DNA of 64,000 bases from Oceanispirochaeta sp963676905 (lineage in GTDB: Bacteria; Spirochaetota; Spirochaetia; DSM-2461), in the NCBI GenBank assembly GCA_963676905.2, contig CAXXVE010000001.1:2728001-2792000 (forward strand), in the 5' to 3' direction. The stretch's first letter is position 1. Each line of letters opens with the position of its first letter. The translations under genes were made by a program, and so were the position numbers. A model generated the notes under the pieces. The model made no database searches, was not told where the DNA came from, and worked only from the letters and a program-made list of their open reading frames with translations. Of the stretch, positions 9,260-18,168 are shown one piece after another.

Positions 9260-10108
9260 ATGCAAAAGTACAGAACCGGTATCACCATTTTACTACTACT
9301 GACAAGTCAGCTAATATCTCTCCAGGCCCAGCCGGCTACCCATACACTTCAGAGCGGAGAAACCCTGTACAGTCTCTCCCGGACATACGGTGTCTCTGTG
9401 GATGAGATTATTGCGGCAAACGGAATTACAGCCCCTGAGAATCTATCTGTGGGCAGTCAATTGCTTATTCCCGGGCAAGGCAGCGGTAATTCCGCAATTT
9501 ATTCGGAAAAATCCGAGTATATTGTCCAAAAGGGTGATACATTCTATAGAATAGCAAGGAATCATGGTTTGAGTGTTGATGAGCTTTATGAGCTCAATGA
9601 TTTCAGCGGAAGCAGGATACTCAGACCCGGTGAATCTATTATTGTGTCTACTTCAGGCCGTCCTGTAGTGGTGCAGCCGACAGTTACCCGGCCGGAAACA
9701 CCCCGGACACCGGCAGTAGTGGAAACCGCTCCGGCATCTGTTGAAAGCTATACCGAGAGTGTTGAGTGGCCTGTTGAAGGGAGCAAGAATTCCCTTACAG
9801 GAAAGCTGCGTGGAGTCAGGATTGAGGCTGCGGAAGCTTCTCTTGTACGCTCGGTTGCATCAGGGAATGTTGTGTGGACCGGACCCTACCGGGGATTCGG
9901 GCAGGTCGTGCTGATTGATGTAAATGGTTACATATATTTGTACGGCGGCAATGAAGATGTGTTCGTTAATGTGGGAGAATATGTTAGTGCAGGGGCAAGA
10001 ATTGGCAGATTGGGTCATTCAGGTCTTGCAACTCGAACAGTAAATATGTATTTTTCTGTATTTAAAGACGGTATTCCTGTGAGCGTGGTTTCGGCACCCC
10101 GGGGATAA
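9260..10108 (+). CDS. LysM and degenerate M23 (LytM) domain protein
   Basis: 282 residues from ATG 9260; a TTG at 9230 is in frame but would put charged residues ahead of the signal peptide (about residues 1-24). Two LysM peptidoglycan-binding repeats follow at about 27-72 and 87-132, then a proline-rich linker and a C-terminal M23-like beta domain (about 185-275). The zinc ligands expected in active M23 peptidases are not visible: the HxxxD and HxH positions read as non-histidine residues (for example VNMYFSVF). It therefore resembles EnvC/NlpD-type activators rather than a working endopeptidase. The sigma-factor gene follows 21 nt downstream, the same arrangement as nlpD-rpoS in proteobacteria. 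Confidence 0.85.
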   Translation: MQKYRTGITILLLLTSQLISLQAQPATHTLQSGETLYSLSRTYGVSVDEIIAANGITAPENLSVGSQLLIPGQGSGNSAIYSEKSEYIVQKGDTFYRIARNHGLSVDELYELNDFSGSRILRPGESIIVSTSGRPVVVQPTVTRPETPRTPAVVETAPASVESYTESVEWPVEGSKNSLTGKLRGVRIEAAEASLVRSVASGNVVWTGPYRGFGQVVLIDVNGYIYLYGGNEDVFVNVGEYVSAGARIGRLGHSGLATRTVNMYFSVFKDGIPVSVVSAPRG

Positions 10109-10129
10109 CCCAATCAACCCGGTGGTAAA

Positions 10130-11086
10130 ATGAGACGATACGATAACGACATGAAAGACAGCTTCAACAACGAGACGGATCCACTGGCCCTCTATCTGAA
10201 ACAAATCTCAAAGTATAATCTTTTGACAATCGGTGAAGAGCAGGATATCGGTGTGCGCCTTGAGAAGCTTGGAATACAGCTTGAAGAGTTGGCAAATGAG
10301 CTGGAAGACCAGCACATTTCCAGTGATGACTACGGTGTTCAGAAAAAACTCTTCGATGAGCAGGTCAAAACGCTTAAAAACAGAATGATCCAGTCCAATC
10401 TGAGGCTGGTTGTTTCCATCGCCAAAAAGTATCAGCACAGGGGTATGTCCCTTCTGGATCTGATCGACGAGGGAAATATAGGGCTTATTGAGGCTGTAGA
10501 CCGCTTCGATTACACAAAAGGCTGCCGTTTTTCAACCTACGGCACCTGGTGGATCAGACAGGCTATTATCAAATCCCTGGCCGACAAGTCCAGAATCATC
10601 CGGATTCCCATCCACATGCTCAATACAATCAAGAAGAGTTACCTTGTCTCCAAACAGCTGACTCAGGATCTGGGCAGGGATCCTCTTCCCGAAGAGATGG
10701 CTGAATATATGAACCTTCCCATCGAGAAGGTCAAGGAAATCATGTCTCTCTCGCAGGAGACAGCTTCTCTTGATACCACTGTAGATCAGGATCATATGAC
10801 CCGCTTAAGCGATCTGATCAAAGACGAGCATAATCAGGAGCCTATTGAGATGGTATTTAACCTATCTCTGCAGGACACTATCAATGATGTTCTGAAGCAG
10901 CTCTCCGAACGGGAGATGAAGATCATTCAGCTCAGGTTCGGGCTGAACGGCAAGAATCCTCTTACTCTGGAAGAGACTGGAAAAGTTCTGGGTATTACCC
11001 GTGAGCGTGTCCGTCAGATTCAGGAGATGGCTATCTCCAAGATGAGAAATTTTAAAATAATCAAAGATTTAGAGGATTATGTCTGA
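10130..11086 (+). CDS. Group 2 sigma-70 family RNA polymerase sigma factor (RpoS/RpoD-like)
   Basis: 318 residues. Region 1.2 starts at DPLALYLKQIS. Region 2 contains NLRLVVSIAKKY and DLIDEGNIGLIEAVDRFD, with the -10 recognition/melting segment FSTYGTWWIRQAI. Region 3 and region 4.2 (LTLEETGKVLGITRERVRQIQ) complete the protein. It lacks the long region 1.1 and non-conserved region of a primary sigma, and its size matches RpoS-type group 2 factors. A GGTGG ribosome site precedes the ATG. It sits directly after a LysM/M23 gene, as rpoS follows nlpD elsewhere; whether it governs stationary-phase or stress genes here is inference. Confidence 0.93.
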   Translation: MRRYDNDMKDSFNNETDPLALYLKQISKYNLLTIGEEQDIGVRLEKLGIQLEELANELEDQHISSDDYGVQKKLFDEQVKTLKNRMIQSNLRLVVSIAKKYQHRGMSLLDLIDEGNIGLIEAVDRFDYTKGCRFSTYGTWWIRQAIIKSLADKSRIIRIPIHMLNTIKKSYLVSKQLTQDLGRDPLPEEMAEYMNLPIEKVKEIMSLSQETASLDTTVDQDHMTRLSDLIKDEHNQEPIEMVFNLSLQDTINDVLKQLSEREMKIIQLRFGLNGKNPLTLEETGKVLGITRERVRQIQEMAISKMRNFKIIKDLEDYV

Positions 11087-11128
11087 GTTTACTCTGTAAA
11101 TTTCAGACTTTTCTCCGATACTTTAAAT

Positions 11129-11386
11129 ATGGAAGCAATCCAGCCTCTATTCTACGTACAGCTTATAGATGATTTCGATGATAACTGCGAAGTCAGAGAG
11201 ATGTCTCCGCCCTTTCCCGGGATGGGAGATCCCTTTCTGGAGGCCCGGGGCCATGTTTCCTCGGGGCGGGTATATCCTGTTCTTCAGATCAGGGGAGACC
11301 GTGAGTTCCTGATCCTGGATGACAGGGGATTTCTCTATGAGACTCCCCGTCAGTTCTTCAAATACGCTGATAAAATTATTCTCTGA
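11129..11386 (+). CDS. Small hypothetical protein
   Basis: 85-residue acidic protein without a recognised family, signal peptide or membrane segment. The C-terminal half (about 45-80) alternates hydrophobic and charged residues like a small beta domain (YPVLQIRGDREFLILDD). The sequence upstream of the ATG has no clear ribosome site. An antisense reading frame of similar size (11147-11389) overlaps it; this strand was preferred because its composition looks protein-like and it follows the sigma gene by 42 nt. Confidence 0.55.
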   Translation: MEAIQPLFYVQLIDDFDDNCEVREMSPPFPGMGDPFLEARGHVSSGRVYPVLQIRGDREFLILDDRGFLYETPRQFFKYADKIIL

Positions 11387-11425
11387 CAAATACGGCTCAT
11401 AAAAGAGCTAGCCAGTCTGTAACTC

Positions 11426-12571
11426 CTAACCGTGAGGGCGTTCAGCTGTTTCTCCAGACCCTATGGCTGTAAAATAGCTGTCAAATTCGGGGGTAATACC
11501 TTCCCATGAGTACTTCTGGACAGACTCACTCAACTCCTTTGCTATGGACCGGCTGCCTTTTTCAAGCTCATTCCGTATTTCAATGAACTTTTTAACCATC
11601 TCTTTTTTCTTCCCGTAGAGGCAGAGGCTGTGAAATTTTTCCGGGAGTACTTCCGGATAGGCAAGGCGACGTGGGAGGAGAGGTACGCATCCTGCACTTA
11701 CAGCTTCAATCACCGAAATACCGAAGTTTTCCTGATTCGCTGTACTGACAACAATATCAGACTGTCTTAAAAGTTCCTCATAGGCCGGTCTGCTCTCTGC
11801 AAAACCCATATGGATGATTTCGGATTTGAACTCGTTTTCTGCTTTTGAAAAGCACAAGGGGCTGTCTTTAAAGGATTCTCCTGCAACTATGAGCCTGAAA
11901 GGGATCTCACTTTTTTTCAGGTCTCTCAAAAAAGAGAAAAAATCATCAGGGTTCTTGTCATGCTCCCATCGCTGATTCCAGAGGATTACAGGAGGTTTTT
12001 TCACGTGCTCCCCTCTGTCCATACCTACTGACGGGGGGAGCAGCCGGCATCCCGGCGGTATGATATGTGATTTGGCCCTGAACAGTTCAGAGGGGTCTGG
12101 TGGCTTTGAGTCGGGCAGCCGGGAGCTGAGGGCTTTGAATTTTTCAAGAAAGCTCTCCAGGTTGTAACGGGAGTTAAAGATCAGCCCGTCGGCGGCAAGA
12201 AAGTTGGTGTAGTCTTTCCATCCGTAGTGGAAATCCCGCCTCTCCCCCTGTTTCAGGGGATAGTCAAGCTGATTCTCATGGACATAGAGGACGTGGGGAA
12301 GCTCAGGCCAGGGTGAGAAGGCCTTGAACTGAGCCAGATCTATCAGATTCCCTGCAAGTATCAAGTCAGGCTTTTTCACTTCATGTTCTGTTCCGAAGCA
12401 TTCAGATATAAGCCTTGCAAACTCAAGCCCTCCGGACTCCATCCTCCACTTCCAGAATCGCCCCGGCAGGGTCAGCAGATCTATCGAGTGGGAAGAGTGT
12501 TTTTTTAGCCCGTCGGCAAAGTACTTGTGAGATCCTGTGTAAAAGGGTTCAAGAAAGAGTATATGCGCCAT
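11426..12571 (-). CDS. DUF3524 glycosyltransferase, probable tRNA-queuosine alpha-mannosyltransferase
   Basis: 381 residues. The N-terminus (ILFLEPFYTGSHKYFADGL, then RFWKWRM) is the signature of the DUF3524/GTDC1-like family, whose characterised members add mannose to queuosine at position 34 of tRNA-Asp. The C-terminal half is a GT-B glycosyltransferase group 1 domain with VSTANQENFGISVIEAVSAGC as the donor-binding segment. Several in-frame ATGs (12628, 12598, 12583, 12580, 12571) are possible and none has a good ribosome site; 12571 places the start just before the conserved region. It is transcribed divergently from the HAD phosphatase. The tRNA-Asp substrate gene is 3.9 kb away, which may be coincidence. 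Confidence 0.8.
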   Translation of the reverse strand: MAHILFLEPFYTGSHKYFADGLKKHSSHSIDLLTLPGRFWKWRMESGGLEFARLISECFGTEHEVKKPDLILAGNLIDLAQFKAFSPWPELPHVLYVHENQLDYPLKQGERRDFHYGWKDYTNFLAADGLIFNSRYNLESFLEKFKALSSRLPDSKPPDPSELFRAKSHIIPPGCRLLPPSVGMDRGEHVKKPPVILWNQRWEHDKNPDDFFSFLRDLKKSEIPFRLIVAGESFKDSPLCFSKAENEFKSEIIHMGFAESRPAYEELLRQSDIVVSTANQENFGISVIEAVSAGCVPLLPRRLAYPEVLPEKFHSLCLYGKKKEMVKKFIEIRNELEKGSRSIAKELSESVQKYSWEGITPEFDSYFTAIGSGETAERPHG

Positions 12572-12658
12572 TGATTTCATCATAAAGGGAATCTGCATAT
12601 TGAAAAAGACTATGTACACGTGTTGCAAATATCCCTGTCTCCGGTCTATTATCAGCCT

Positions 12659-13315
12659 ATGAGTACAGGTGGATACAAGGCGGTAATGTTTGATCTCGAC
12701 GGTACCCTTGTGGACACCATGGGGGATATAGCAGCCTCGGCTAACAAGGCTCTTGAGGCCCTGGGACTGGATGCCCTGCCCATGGAAGAGTACAGAAGCC
12801 GGGTGGGCTGGGGGCTGAGACGGACCCTGGAGCTGAGCCTTCCTTCTGATATGAAGGGCCGTTTAGATGAGGCAGCTGAACTTCTTCTGAGTTACTACAG
12901 GAACCATCCTGCCGAGTACACCGTGCCCTACAAGGGTATACCGGAACTCCTTGAGGTGCTGAGGTCCGATGGAATCAGACTCTTTGTCTATACAAACAAG
13001 GATCAGGAGACTGCCAGGAAGGTCACCGGGATACTCTTTCCAGATGATACCTTTGAGGATGTTATTGGGGCCCGTCCGGGAATACCCTTGAAACCCGATG
13101 CCGGTGCTGCTGCCCTTGCTGTTGTAAGGTCAGGATTCAAGCCGGAAGAGATCCTCTATGTGGGAGATTCCGAGGTGGATATGGAGACAGCGGCAGCGGG
13201 AAAGATGGATGCTCTTGGTGTTCTCTGGGGATACCGGAACCGGGAGCAGCTTGAGGGATTCGGTGCTTTGGCTTTTGTTGAGCACCCGGATGAAATCAGA
13301 GACCGGATACAGTAG
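12659..13315 (+). CDS. HAD-superfamily hydrolase, phosphoglycolate phosphatase-like
   Basis: 218 residues with the four HAD motifs: VMFDLDGTLVD (catalytic Asp pair), FVYTNKD (motif II Thr), the motif III lysine in IPLKPD, and YVGDSEVDMETA (motif IV). A helical cap lies between motifs I and II, as in Gph/PGP-type subclass I enzymes. It removes phosphate from a small metabolite, with phosphoglycolate the family default. ATG 12659 was chosen over GTG 12620 because it places the first motif at residue 8. The neighbouring phosphohexomutase suggests sugar-phosphate metabolism. Confidence 0.88.
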   Translation: MSTGGYKAVMFDLDGTLVDTMGDIAASANKALEALGLDALPMEEYRSRVGWGLRRTLELSLPSDMKGRLDEAAELLLSYYRNHPAEYTVPYKGIPELLEVLRSDGIRLFVYTNKDQETARKVTGILFPDDTFEDVIGARPGIPLKPDAGAAALAVVRSGFKPEEILYVGDSEVDMETAAAGKMDALGVLWGYRNREQLEGFGALAFVEHPDEIRDRIQ

Positions 13316-13321
13316 ACTATA

Positions 13322-13351
13322 GTAAAACAGACCCGGATGGTTATGTTTTAC
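13322..13351. promoter_or_regulatory. Inverted repeat upstream of phosphohexomutase gene
   Basis: GTAAAACA (13322-13329) is repeated in inverse as TGTTTTAC (13344-13351). The 11-mer TTATGTTTTAC here is the exact reverse complement of GTAAAACATAA in the ROK intergenic region (42322-42332). It may be an operator, but this is only a sequence resemblance. Confidence 0.35.
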
Positions 13352-13401
13352 CTTGATATATGCAAATTTTTACAGCGGAAGAAAGTAAATAGGGGATTTA
13401 T

Positions 13402-15156
13402 ATGGACAGAGATGAACTGATTTCCAAAGCAAAAGACTATATTGCAAAAGAAGAGGATACCCGTTTCAGCGACCAGGTGGCCGAACTTCTTAAAAAAGAG
13501 GACTGGGATGAGCTGAATGACCGCTTTTATACTGACCTTGCCTTCGGTACCGGAGGTCTGCGGGGTGTTATCGGCGGAGGGATGAACAGGATGAATCCCT
13601 ATACAGTAAGAAAAGCCACACAGGGACTGGCTTCATACATAGTGAAAAATGTGGAAGAGGGAAAGAGAAAGGTCGCCCTGGCCTATGACTCCCGTCACTA
13701 CTCCGATCTTTTTGCTCTGCAGGCAGCGCTTGTCTTTGCGGGTAACGGAATAGAGTGTTTTCTCTATACATCCCTCAGACCCACTCCCCAGCTCTCCTAT
13801 ACAGTCCGTGAACTGGGATGCTGCTCCGGTGTTATGGTCACTGCCAGCCACAACCCTGCTGAATATAACGGCTACAAGGTTTACTGGGAGGACGGCGGCC
13901 AGATTACCGCTCCCCATGACACAGGCATTATTGCCGAAGTACGGGCTGTAACCGATAAGATCAATGTTATATCCGAAGAGAAAGCAAAGGCCGAGGGTCT
14001 GCTGCATATGATAGACGGGGATGTGGATAAATCCTATCTGGATATGGTTATCGCACAGTCTCTCCGCCCGGAACTTGTAAAAGAGAAAGGCGGGGATCTG
14101 AAAGTGGTTTACACACCCCTTCACGGATGCGGAACGGTGCCAGTTGAGAATGCCCTCAGCCGGATGGGAATCACTGTTGTGACCGTAAAAGAGCAGAGAG
14201 AACCGGATGGAGCATTCCCCACGGTGGCTTTTCCCAACCCCGAGATCACACCTGCCATGCAGATGGCCCTGGACTATGCGGCCCGGGAGAAGGCAGATCT
14301 TGTTATGGGAACCGATCCCGATGCCGACCGTCTTGGAATTGCCGTACCCGAGGGAGATAAATACACCCTGATTACAGGAAACCAGCTGGGATGCCTTCTG
14401 GCTGACTATATCTTCTCCTCCCGTAAAGAGATGGGTACGCTACCCGATAACGCCGCCTTTGTTAACACCATTGTTACAAGTGACCTTCAGCTGAGAATCG
14501 CTGAATCCTACGGCGCCGACACCTTCAAGGTCCTCACCGGTTTCAAATACATCGGAGAGAAAATGAGGGAGTTCGAAGAGTCAGGTTCCCATACCTATAT
14601 CTTCGGTGGGGAGGAGAGCTACGGCTTTCTTGTCGAACGGGAGGTCCGTGACAAGGATGCTGTTTCCGCCGCCACCATGGCTGCCGAGATGGCTTTGTGG
14701 AATGTGGCACAGGGACGGACCGTGCTGGATCATCTGAATGATATCTACGCCCGTTTCGGCTACTATGAGGAGACTCTTATAAGCCAGTACTTCAAGGGGC
14801 AGTCAGGACAGCAGGTTATGGCAGGTCTTATGACAAGTCTCAGGGAAACTCCTCCTTCAGCCCTCGGGGGTGTGACTGTTTCCGCCCTGAAGGACTATAA
14901 GGATGGAACAACTAGAAACCTTCTGACAGAGGAGATGGACACCGACATCGATCTGCCTTCAAGCAATGTGCTTCAGTTTGTCCTTGAAGACGGCTCGCTG
15001 ATTACAGCGCGCCCCTCGGGAACAGAGCCCAAGATCAAATTTTACGCCTCCATCTGCGGGGATAAAAAAGATGACCTGGCCACAGCCAAAAAGAAGGTCT
15101 CAGCTAAAATAAAGGCCATTGAAGCCGATATCATGGCGATGATGCCCGAGGCCTGA
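13402..15156 (+). CDS. Phosphoglucomutase/phosphomannomutase (alpha-D-phosphohexomutase)
   Basis: 584 residues that interconvert hexose 1- and 6-phosphates. All four active-site loops are present: the phosphoserine loop TASHNPAEYNGYK (about 150), the metal loop DPDADRLGIAV, the sugar-binding loop GGEESYGF and the phosphate-binding loop RPSGTEPKIKFY near the C-terminus. Length and the N-terminal FGTGGLRG motif fit the PgcA/phosphomannomutase type found in Firmicutes and spirochaetes. The AGGGGAT ribosome site supports ATG 13402. A strong terminator follows. Confidence 0.94.
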   Translation: MDRDELISKAKDYIAKEEDTRFSDQVAELLKKEDWDELNDRFYTDLAFGTGGLRGVIGGGMNRMNPYTVRKATQGLASYIVKNVEEGKRKVALAYDSRHYSDLFALQAALVFAGNGIECFLYTSLRPTPQLSYTVRELGCCSGVMVTASHNPAEYNGYKVYWEDGGQITAPHDTGIIAEVRAVTDKINVISEEKAKAEGLLHMIDGDVDKSYLDMVIAQSLRPELVKEKGGDLKVVYTPLHGCGTVPVENALSRMGITVVTVKEQREPDGAFPTVAFPNPEITPAMQMALDYAAREKADLVMGTDPDADRLGIAVPEGDKYTLITGNQLGCLLADYIFSSRKEMGTLPDNAAFVNTIVTSDLQLRIAESYGADTFKVLTGFKYIGEKMREFEESGSHTYIFGGEESYGFLVEREVRDKDAVSAATMAAEMALWNVAQGRTVLDHLNDIYARFGYYEETLISQYFKGQSGQQVMAGLMTSLRETPPSALGGVTVSALKDYKDGTTRNLLTEEMDTDIDLPSSNVLQFVLEDGSLITARPSGTEPKIKFYASICGDKKDDLATAKKKVSAKIKAIEADIMAMMPEA

Positions 15157-15215
15157 GCCTTGCTGCTTTCATGAATTAAGCTTCCCGGAGGATTGGCTTC
15201 CCGGAGGTGCAAGAT

Positions 15216-15250
15216 AACCCCTCGGACCTGATGGTTCTGAGGGGTTTTTT
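15216..15250 (+). terminator. Rho-independent terminator
   Basis: AACCCCTC (15216-15223) pairs with GAGGGGTT (15239-15246), an inner GGACC/GGTTC extends the stem, and the run of T residues ends at 15250. It ends the phosphohexomutase transcript. Just before it the 12-mer GCTTCCCGGAGG occurs twice (15180 and 15196). Confidence 0.88.
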
Positions 15251-15291
15251 ATTTAAAGCTGAATCTCTTCCTGGGTTCAGAATGGTTCTCT

Positions 15292-17034
15292 CTAGAGAAC
15301 CATCCACAGCGCAAGAGCCGCAGTTGCAAGAGAGAAGGACACAAAGAGTCCCTGAAAGCTTCTGGGGCGGTTCCGTATTATATGCAGGATACGGGAGACG
15401 CTTTTCAGCTGTACAAGAAGAAACAGGCCGGCGCCGCAGAGGGTTGTTAAAAGAGTCTTTGTCAGTGTGGACGCTGAGTAGAGGCCGGGCTGTTTGAGGA
15501 TCTGGCCCCCCGACAGGAGACGGCCTGTGCTGTCCAGTATTAAAGTGGCCATAACCCCTCCGGCAATGCAAAGGACGGCCAGGAAGATTTGCGCCGTCAG
15601 ACGAAACCCTATTCCTGATATTTTCTCTCCGGATGCAGGGGGCGTCACGGCGGCTTCGGGGTTTTCACCTTCAGTTTTTCCGGCAGGCCAGTAGATCCTT
15701 GAGAGCTTGATAAATGACGCCACAGTACCCACAGCCGCAAGGTTGAGGAGGAGGTAGAGGGGTGAGTCCTTCATGCCGTATCCTATGGCATTCTTGCTTA
15801 TAAAACCGTTCATCGGCGGGATAGCCGCAATGGAGAGGGCTCCGATCAGGAAGGTCACAAGGGTCAGGGCATGACGGTCTCCCGCAGCTTTCAGCACTCC
15901 CACAGAGCCTCTCAGCTTATAGACATCTCTCTGTCCTGTTGCGTCTATTGTTGTTCCGACACTCATAAAGAGCAGGCCCTTGAAAAAGGCATGAAACAGG
16001 GCATGGAGGTAGGCGGCGGTCATCAGGGTCATCCCCTGTACCGTATTAACACCCCAGTAGATGGCTGTGCCCCAGGCTGCAACCACATAGCCTATCTGGC
16101 TTATGGAGTGGTAGGCCAGAAGCCTTTTGGTATCGGACTGTGAGAGGGCCAGGATAACAGCAAGGATAGCCGTAGCACCTCCGGCATAGCTCATAAGCTG
16201 TCCCATCATCTCTCCCTGTGCAAAGAGCCCCAGAAGGCGGCTCAGGGCGAAGAGGGGAGTCTTTATCAATACCCCCGACAGAACGGCAGAAACCGCATGG
16301 GGAGCCAGGGCGTGGGAGTCGGGGAGCCAGCCGTAGAGAGGCATCACCGCCACCCGGATGGCAATGGCCGCAACAAGGAGAACCATGGACATCAGGAATA
16401 CTGTGTGGTCGGCTCCGCCGGCATGGGCCATGGCTGCCGCCACATCGCTGTAGGCCAGTGAACCGCTCAGGCGGTAGAGCCCGTAGGTTCCTATCAGATA
16501 GAAGACCATTGCCGTGGCACTGACCATAAGGTATGAGAATGCCGCCAGTGAGGCCCCGGGTTTTCCCGAGGAGGGGATCAGGATATACGAGGTGATACCC
16601 ATGACCTCCAGGCATACAAACATATTGAAAAGGTCGGTGGTCATTATCGCCGCCGCCAGAGCTGATGTCTGAATCAGGAATATTCCGGTGAACGCCGGGC
16701 CCCTGGGGCCTCCGCCGACGGAGTAGACATAGGCCGCGAGACCGACTGAGAAGCCGAGGACCTGGATCAGCCAGGAGAGGCCGTCAAAGCGGAAGGATAT
16801 TCCCACAAGCTCATGCCAGCCGCCCACAAATCCCTGCACCGCCTCGCCGCGGTAGACATGGGGAAAGAGGCGTATCAGGGTAATCCAGGGTAGAACGAGG
16901 CCTATAAAGGCACCGCCGTACTCCAGTATTCTGGCAGGGGCGCTGTTTTTGGGAAAGGCCTTTGCAAGAAAGGCGAAAGCCGCTCCAAAGAGGGGGAGCA
17001 GTACTGTTGTAAATACAAGATCTTCAAGTCTCAT
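15292..17034 (-). CDS. mnhD: Mrp/Mbh-type cation antiporter subunit D (MnhD/MrpD-like)
   Basis: 580-residue polytopic protein of the NuoN/MrpD proton-pumping family with about 14 helices. It contains the lysine helix SQSDTKRLLAYHSISQIGY, the signature of NADH dehydrogenase/Mrp antiporter subunits, and LPDSHALAPHAVSAVLSG. It is the proposed ion channel of the complex. ATG 17034 overlaps the mnhC stop (17024) and has an AAAGG ribosome site; a longer in-frame start at 17067 is less likely. It is the last gene of the nine-gene operon. No separate MrpA is present, so this is the only large antiporter-like subunit in the operon. Confidence 0.9.
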   Translation of the reverse strand: MRLEDLVFTTVLLPLFGAAFAFLAKAFPKNSAPARILEYGGAFIGLVLPWITLIRLFPHVYRGEAVQGFVGGWHELVGISFRFDGLSWLIQVLGFSVGLAAYVYSVGGGPRGPAFTGIFLIQTSALAAAIMTTDLFNMFVCLEVMGITSYILIPSSGKPGASLAAFSYLMVSATAMVFYLIGTYGLYRLSGSLAYSDVAAAMAHAGGADHTVFLMSMVLLVAAIAIRVAVMPLYGWLPDSHALAPHAVSAVLSGVLIKTPLFALSRLLGLFAQGEMMGQLMSYAGGATAILAVILALSQSDTKRLLAYHSISQIGYVVAAWGTAIYWGVNTVQGMTLMTAAYLHALFHAFFKGLLFMSVGTTIDATGQRDVYKLRGSVGVLKAAGDRHALTLVTFLIGALSIAAIPPMNGFISKNAIGYGMKDSPLYLLLNLAAVGTVASFIKLSRIYWPAGKTEGENPEAAVTPPASGEKISGIGFRLTAQIFLAVLCIAGGVMATLILDSTGRLLSGGQILKQPGLYSASTLTKTLLTTLCGAGLFLLVQLKSVSRILHIIRNRPRSFQGLFVSFSLATAALALWMVL

Positions 17035-17380
17035 CGTGTACCTTTTTCCGGATGGTGTCGATATCAAAGGAGCCTGTCACCCTGTAGAGATGAACAGCAA
17101 GCGCCAGAGCCAGAGCTGTAATACAGACACCTATAACAATGGCTGTAAGCATCAGGGCCTGAGGAACCGGGTCCACCATATTGATGGACTCTTTTCCCAG
17201 AATGGGTGCGTCCGTCCCGATTCTGCTGCCCTCCAGAATGTACAGGATGACCACAGCCCCGTTTATAAGGTTCAGGCTGAAAATCTTCTTGATAATATTC
17301 CGTTTGACTATGATCCCCCAGAATCCGATCAGAAAGAGGATCAGGATTAAAAGGAGTTCGACTTTCTCTGTTGAAATCAC
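17024..17380 (-). CDS. mnhC: Mrp/Mbh-type antiporter subunit C (MnhC/NuoK-like)
   Basis: 118 residues with three transmembrane helices and the NuoK-like motif ILYILEG followed by DPVPQALMLTAIVIG. The start chosen is GTG 17380, which forms a GTGA overlap with the stop of the preceding gene and is preceded by GGGAGG; an in-frame ATG at 17410 would add ten residues reading from inside the upstream coding region. Length then matches MrpC (about 113). It is a structural subunit next to the D subunit. Confidence 0.88.
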   Translation of the reverse strand: MISTEKVELLLILILFLIGFWGIIVKRNIIKKIFSLNLINGAVVILYILEGSRIGTDAPILGKESINMVDPVPQALMLTAIVIGVCITALALALAVHLYRVTGSFDIDTIRKKVHDET

Positions 17381-18168
17381 CTGTGGCCGCCTCCCATCAT
17401 TGTAATGCACATAAAACCCAGACTTGCTCCCACCTTGAGGCCGATGACGGCGTTCATCACAACGATAAAGGCTACAGGCTCTCCGGTTTCAGCCATGGGA
17501 TTTCCAAAAAATCCCTGCCCTGCCAGCAGGGCGCTCCCCGAGAGAATCAGAAGCAGCAGGAAGGCCAGGGTCTCCAGAGTACTCAGGACAGAAGGGTTTG
17601 TCAGGACCGATCCTGTGCTCTGGGGATTGCCCAGAGCCAGAAAGACGATTCCCGAGGCTACGATTACACCGCCCTGAAAACCTCCCCCCGGAGAGGCGTG
17701 CCCGTAGAGCATCACATAACATCCGAAAAGGAGGATAAGCGGGCCTATCTTGCTTGTCACAGCCTCAAGGAGATCTGTCCTCAGGGCATGGGAGTGCCTT
17801 TTTTCCCGGGTCAGTGAAAAACCGTCTTCACCGGTTTTTCCTGCAGCAGAGCCTTCCATCTCTTTCTGTCTTGAGACCAGAGACTCCACACGGGAGAGTA
17901 TCCCGAGGGTGCCCATTACTGCTACCAGAAGAACTATGGTTTCCCCAAGGGTATCAAAGACCCTGTATCCCAGGTAGATGGAGCTCACAAGATTGATGGC
18001 TCCGGTATCCCTGTTTCCCCACTCTTCAAGGAAGTCCCGTGCCGCAGTGGGCCAGGGTGTGTCCGCAAGGAAAACAGGCAGAAGAACGAGGGCTATGCCG
18101 GCTACCGAAAGAAGGGCGCTGATCCGCGCCGCGAATGAGGATTTTTCTACTTCACGAGGGGCCATCAT
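17377..18168 (-). CDS. mnhB: MbhE-MnhB fused antiporter subunit
   Basis: 263 residues in two parts. Residues 1-90 resemble MbhE, the C-terminal piece of MrpA-type subunits (helix 12-34, then GYRVFDTLGETIVLLVAV). Residues about 120-263 are an MnhB domain with LLFGCYVMLYGHASPGGGFQGG and FIVVMNAVIGLKVGA. In many bacteria these parts are in MrpA and MrpB; in Pyrococcus membrane hydrogenase they are separate proteins MbhE and MbhF. The gene overlaps its neighbours by 17 nt upstream and 4 nt downstream, which implies tight translational coupling. Confidence 0.88.
   Translation of the reverse strand: MMAPREVEKSSFAARISALLSVAGIALVLLPVFLADTPWPTAARDFLEEWGNRDTGAINLVSSIYLGYRVFDTLGETIVLLVAVMGTLGILSRVESLVSRQKEMEGSAAGKTGEDGFSLTREKRHSHALRTDLLEAVTSKIGPLILLFGCYVMLYGHASPGGGFQGGVIVASGIVFLALGNPQSTGSVLTNPSVLSTLETLAFLLLLILSGSALLAGQGFFGNPMAETGEPVAFIVVMNAVIGLKVGASLGFMCITMMGGGHR

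Noticed and set aside
11147..11389. 80-codon antisense frame over the small hypothetical gene
   Set aside because: The plus-strand protein has more natural composition and lies in line with the preceding sigma gene; only one of the two is likely real and the choice is not certain.
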